From Actinomycetota bacterium (GTDB lineage: Bacteria > Actinomycetota > Actinomycetes > Propionibacteriales > Propionibacteriaceae): DNA of 23,282 nt. A program made the position numbers and the translations under genes. Each line of letters starts with the position of its first letter. Positions within the stretch are counted from its first letter, which is position 1. Below the pieces are notes generated by a model. That model saw only the letters and a list, made by a program, of their open reading frames with translations, did no database searches and was not told the origin of the DNA. Below are positions 20,538 to 23,282 of the stretch, one piece after another. The stretch spans positions 1 through 23,282 of the forward strand of contig JACRAA010000030.1 in assembly GCA_016213595.1 (NCBI GenBank), in the 5' to 3' direction.

Positions 20538-23282
20538 GACGAGGATGGCGGTGAGCCACGGGGTGCTTGACCCCGTGCCGAATGTCGCGCTCGGGGTGGC
20601 ACCCGCAGCGACCACCTGGTCCTCGGCGAGGAACTCCATGTCCCCCGTCGGAGACACGTTGACCCGCTGCGTCCATCCCGCGCCTGGGCTGAGGGTGTCC
20701 CCGAAGCCGGAGTCCGCGTACAGCCCCACGGCCAGCTCAGGACCCGCGGTGGTGGCGGTGGTCGCCCCGGTCGCCACGGTGCCGTTCGTGCTGCCGGTCT
20801 TCCCGGTCGCGGTCCTGGACACGTCGACCACAGCGGTCCCGGTCACGGTCGAGACCCCCGCGTACTCCAGCAGGCCGGCACCGATGTCGGCGCTGCCCGT
20901 GGCTGTCACCGTGACCGTCGGTCTCGTCCCGCCGCCTGCGCTCACCGGGGCCGCCCACGAGCTGAGCTGCGTACCGTCGGACGCGACGGTCGATGTGAGA
21001 CGGGTCCAGGAGTTGCCTGCCGCGTCGGTCACGGACTTCGCGGTCGCGCCGCTGAGGCTCCAGATCCCGACCTGCACGATGAGCCGGTCACCCGTGGAGA
21101 TGGTCTGCGCGGGCACGAGTGCCAGCGACGAGGCCGCGGTTCGTCCGGACGTTTGCTGCACGAACGCGATGCCACCCGATGGCGTGGGAGTCACCGCGTT
21201 GCTCTGGACCGAGGCGGGACCCGTCCCGATCGCGTTGGTCGCCTTGACGGTGAACGTGTACGAGCTGCCATTCGCAAGGCCGGTCACGCTCGTGGACGTC
21301 GGGACGGGGCTGCCGGTGACCGTGACCGGGGTCTGCGCCACGCCTGCCAGGTACGGGGTCACCGTGTACGAGGTGATGGCCGAGCCGCCGTCGTCAGGAG
21401 CCGCCCAGAGCACGCGGGCGGACGAGTCACCAGGTGTCGCGGACACCCCCGTGGGCGCCGCCGGCACGGCCAAGGTGCGGGTGATCTTGATGATCGACGC
21501 AACCGACGGCACACCGCTGCCGTTGAGGATGAAGACCATGTAGTAGCCGGGAGGTGCCAGGGCCGCAGCAGACGGGGCCTGGACGGTGAGCGAGCCCGAG
21601 CCTGCCGTGAACGACAGAGGGACGAAGTGCTGGCTCATGTCCGACTGGTGCGTGTCGGCACCGAGCGAGACGAGGTTGACAGCCGTGATCGATGACGCAT
21701 CCGGCGTACCCAGGGTGAACGTGGACCCGTACGTGGCTCCTGAGGGTGCCGAGCTGATCGTCGGCCGTGCCCCGTTCAGCAGGTACGAGGGCGTGTAGAA
21801 CTGCGCAGAGTACTGACCGGGCCCGGTGCCCGGGTCGCCGTGGCCACCACCCGCGACCATCACCCGTCCGTCGGGCATGAGGACCGCGGTCGCGTGGTAG
21901 TTCCTGGCCGCGGAGATCGAGGCGTCCGTGGTCCAGGCCTGGCTCGCCGGGTCCCAGATCTCCGTCGTGAGCACCCCGTTCGTCACGATGGTCTGGTCGC
22001 TGGTTGTTTCGCCACCGACGGCGATCACGCGCCCGTCAGCGAGCATCGTGAGCGTGTGGTAGACGCGGGCCGTGTTCATAGCGGCGGTCTTCTGCCACGT
22101 CGGCGTCGTCGCCGTGAGGTCGATGACGGACGTGGAGGCCGACGCGGCGGTCGTCGTCGTCACGCTCGGAGCGCCGCCGCTGTACAGGATCTTTCCCGGC
22201 CGGTACATGACGGAGGAGCCGTTGACGACACCGCTCGTGCCGACGGGCGCCCACGTCTGGGCCGGCACGTCGAGCAGGAACGACAGGTCCTCGGACGGCC
22301 CGATCGTGAAGACCTTGCCGCTCGGCAGGAGGTACGAGAACGGGTACTCCTCCTCGTGCACCTGAGACGTGGACACGCCCGAGAGCAGGGTCCAGGTGTT
22401 GGTGGCCGGGTCGTACACCTCCGGGGTGTCAGCCCACGCGCTGGGCGACGACGAGTTCCCGCTGATCGCGACGTACCGCCCGTCAGCGAGCTCGGTCAGG
22501 TCCGGGTACCAGCGTGGCAGGTTCATGTTCGCGACCCTGGTCCAGGTGTTCGTGGCCGGGTCGAAGATGTTCGTGTCGGCGAGACCGAGGTTCCCGGTCG
22601 TCGACTGCCCGTACCCGCCGGCGACGATGATGCGCCCGTCCGGAAGCTGCACGTTGCCGGCGCAGAAGATGCTCGAGGGCGCGACGAACGTGGTGAACGT
22701 GCCGGTGGCCGGGTCGTACAGAGAGGTCGGCTCCGGCGTCTGCCAGCCGTCCCACGCGAGCACCTTGCCGTTGCCGAGCAGCACGGCGTGGACCGCGACG
22801 ATGGGCCACGTCTGCAGCGGTCCCCACTGGCCCTGCGAGACCTGACCCGGTACGACCGCGTTGCTGGGCGCGGACGCCGGGCTGGTCCCGATGGCGTTCG
22901 TGGCGGTCACCGTGAAGGTGTAGCTGACGCCCGTCGTGAGACCGGTCGCCGTCGCCGAGGGGCTCGGCGGGCTGCCGGTCACGGTGATCGTGGGCTGAGC
23001 GACTCCGCCGGCGAACGGCGTGACCGTGTACGAGGTGAGCGGCGAGCCCCCGTTCGAGGGGACGGCCCACGAGACTGTCGCCGAGCTGCTCGAGGCAAGG
23101 ACCGCGACGACCGCCGTCGGGGCGGCCGGGGCCGTGGGCGCCGTGGTCGACGACGACTTGAGCACGAGGATCGCCGCGAGCCACGGCGTGCTGGGACCCG
23201 TCCCGAAGGCGGCACTCGGAGTGGCCCCTGCGTTGACCACCTGGTCCTCGGCGAGGAACTCCATGTCGCCCGTCGGGGACAC
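20523..23282 (-). CDS. Galactose-oxidase-like copper-radical oxidase with FN3 domains, 5' end cut by window
   Basis: At least 919 residues are visible; the reading frame continues past the window edge, so the N-terminus and any signal peptide are missing. Counting from the edge, domains are: the end of a beta-rich domain A (1-43), FN3 (about 53-146), a seven-blade kelch/galactose-oxidase domain (about 150-500, repeats such as YDPATNTWT), a DUF1929-type C-terminal domain (about 505-600), a second FN3 (about 607-700), and a full copy of domain A (about 704-919). All copper and cofactor residues of galactose oxidase appear present: C207 (FCAG) and Y259 (RWYP) for the Cys-Tyr cofactor, Y462-H463 (ARNYH) and H545 (DTHQ). 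Such enzymes oxidise alcohols or glycans to aldehydes with peroxide release. It precedes the glycosyltransferase operon in the same direction, as glxA does with cslA-type genes in Streptomyces, though order and control differ. Confidence 0.88.
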   Translation of the reverse strand: MSPTGDMEFLAEDQVVNAGATPSAAFGTGPSTPWLAAILVLKSSSTTAPTAPAAPTAVVAVLASSSSATVSWAVPSNGGSPLTSYTVTPFAGGVAQPTITVTGSPPSPSATATGLTTGVSYTFTVTATNAIGTSPASAPSNAVVPGQVSQGQWGPLQTWPIVAVHAVLLGNGKVLAWDGWQTPEPTSLYDPATGTFTTFVAPSSIFCAGNVQLPDGRIIVAGGYGQSTTGNLGLADTNIFDPATNTWTRVANMNLPRWYPDLTELADGRYVAISGNSSSPSAWADTPEVYDPATNTWTLLSGVSTSQVHEEEYPFSYLLPSGKVFTIGPSEDLSFLLDVPAQTWAPVGTSGVVNGSSVMYRPGKILYSGGAPSVTTTTAASASTSVIDLTATTPTWQKTAAMNTARVYHTLTMLADGRVIAVGGETTSDQTIVTNGVLTTEIWDPASQAWTTDASISAARNYHATAVLMPDGRVMVAGGGHGDPGTGPGQYSAQFYTPSYLLNGARPTISSAPSGATYGSTFTLGTPDASSITAVNLVSLGADTHQSDMSQHFVPLSFTAGSGSLTVQAPSAAALAPPGYYMVFILNGSGVPSVASIIKITRTLAVPAAPTGVSATPGDSSARVLWAAPDDGGSAITSYTVTPYLAGVAQTPVTVTGSPVPTSTSVTGLANGSSYTFTVKATNAIGTGPASVQSNAVTPTPSGGIAFVQQTSGRTAASSLALVPAQTISTGDRLIVQVGIWSLSGATAKSVTDAAGNSWTRLTSTVASDGTQLSSWAAPVSAGGGTRPTVTVTATGSADIGAGLLEYAGVSTVTGTAVVDVSRTATGKTGSTNGTVATGATTATTAGPELAVGLYADSGFGDTLSPGAGWTQRVNVSPTGDMEFLAEDQVVAAGATPSATFGTGSSTPWLTAILVLKST
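20530..20659 (-). repeat. Copy 2 of an intragenic direct repeat (domain A end)
   Basis: This segment is highly similar to the last 120-odd bases of the window (23160-23282). A stretch of over 30 identical bases runs from ACCACCTGGTCCTCGG through AACTCCATGTC. Both encode the SPTGDMEFLAEDQVV..AILVLKS end of domain A, at opposite ends of the oxidase. Confidence 0.8.
23160..23282 (-). repeat. Copy 1 of an intragenic direct repeat (domain A end), cut by window
   Basis: It matches 20530-20659, as described there. The rest of this first domain A copy lies beyond the window. Confidence 0.8.

Noticed and set aside
1..23282. CRISPR arrays, tRNAs, insertion sequences, prophage or integrase genes
   Set aside because: No regularly spaced repeats, cloverleaf, transposase motif or attachment-site pair was found on reading both strands.

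Overview
The window is GC-rich DNA with many GTG starts and tightly overlapping stop/start codons (ATGA, GTGA). With its gene families (OmpR-type two-component pairs, a MASE1-PP2C phosphatase with RsbV/RsbW partners, a DgoR-like GntR regulator, a GlnR-like site), this points to a free-living Actinomycetota chromosome. I cannot name the genus. No tRNA, rRNA, CRISPR array, transposase or phage gene is visible.

Layout. (1) 1-3102, minus strand: a truncated enolase-superfamily dehydratase, a ThDP-dependent PoxB/acetolactate-synthase-like enzyme and a small NIPSNAP protein. (2) 3361-5045, plus strand: an ammonium transporter overlapping a P-II protein, preceded by repeated GTAAC/GAAAC half-sites like a GlnR operator. 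Both proteins have unusual key residues: Glu at the first twin-His position of the channel, and Phe at the P-II T-loop modification site. (3) 5077-10863, minus strand: a compact sugar-acid operon of CUT1 binding protein, two permeases, DgoD-like dehydratase, KDPG/KDPGal aldolase and PfkB (KDG-type) kinase. It is divergent from a FadR/DgoR-like GntR regulator (10988-11722). This is a near-complete De Ley-Doudoroff-type route with an ABC importer that lacks its own ATPase gene. (4) 11739-13880, minus strand: a four-gene extracytoplasmic thiol-redox operon (small membrane protein, CxxC glutaredoxin-like protein, CcdA-like protein, membrane-anchored redoxin). It is divergent from an OmpR/histidine-kinase pair (14020-15824), and 11-bp-spaced direct repeats lie between them. 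(5) 15885-23282, minus strand: the most interesting region. A four-gene operon, each gene overlapping the next, encodes a MASE1-SpoIIE phosphatase, a cellulose-synthase-like GT2, an RsbV-type STAS protein and an RsbW-type kinase. Upstream of it, in the same orientation, is a large secreted galactose-oxidase-like copper-radical oxidase with fibronectin III domains, cut by the window edge.

How region 5 may work. The GT2 has the processive-synthase motifs but no PilZ domain, and it carries an insertion of about 140 residues between its acceptor-side strand and the TED motif. It is embedded in a complete phosphatase/STAS/kinase partner switch, with no sigma factor gene beside it. Together with the galactose-oxidase-like gene this resembles the Streptomyces cslA-glxA glycan locus, but with control by partner switching in place of c-di-GMP. 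The link is an inference from gene order. The nearby thiol-redox operon might support copper or disulfide handling for the oxidase, which is more speculative.
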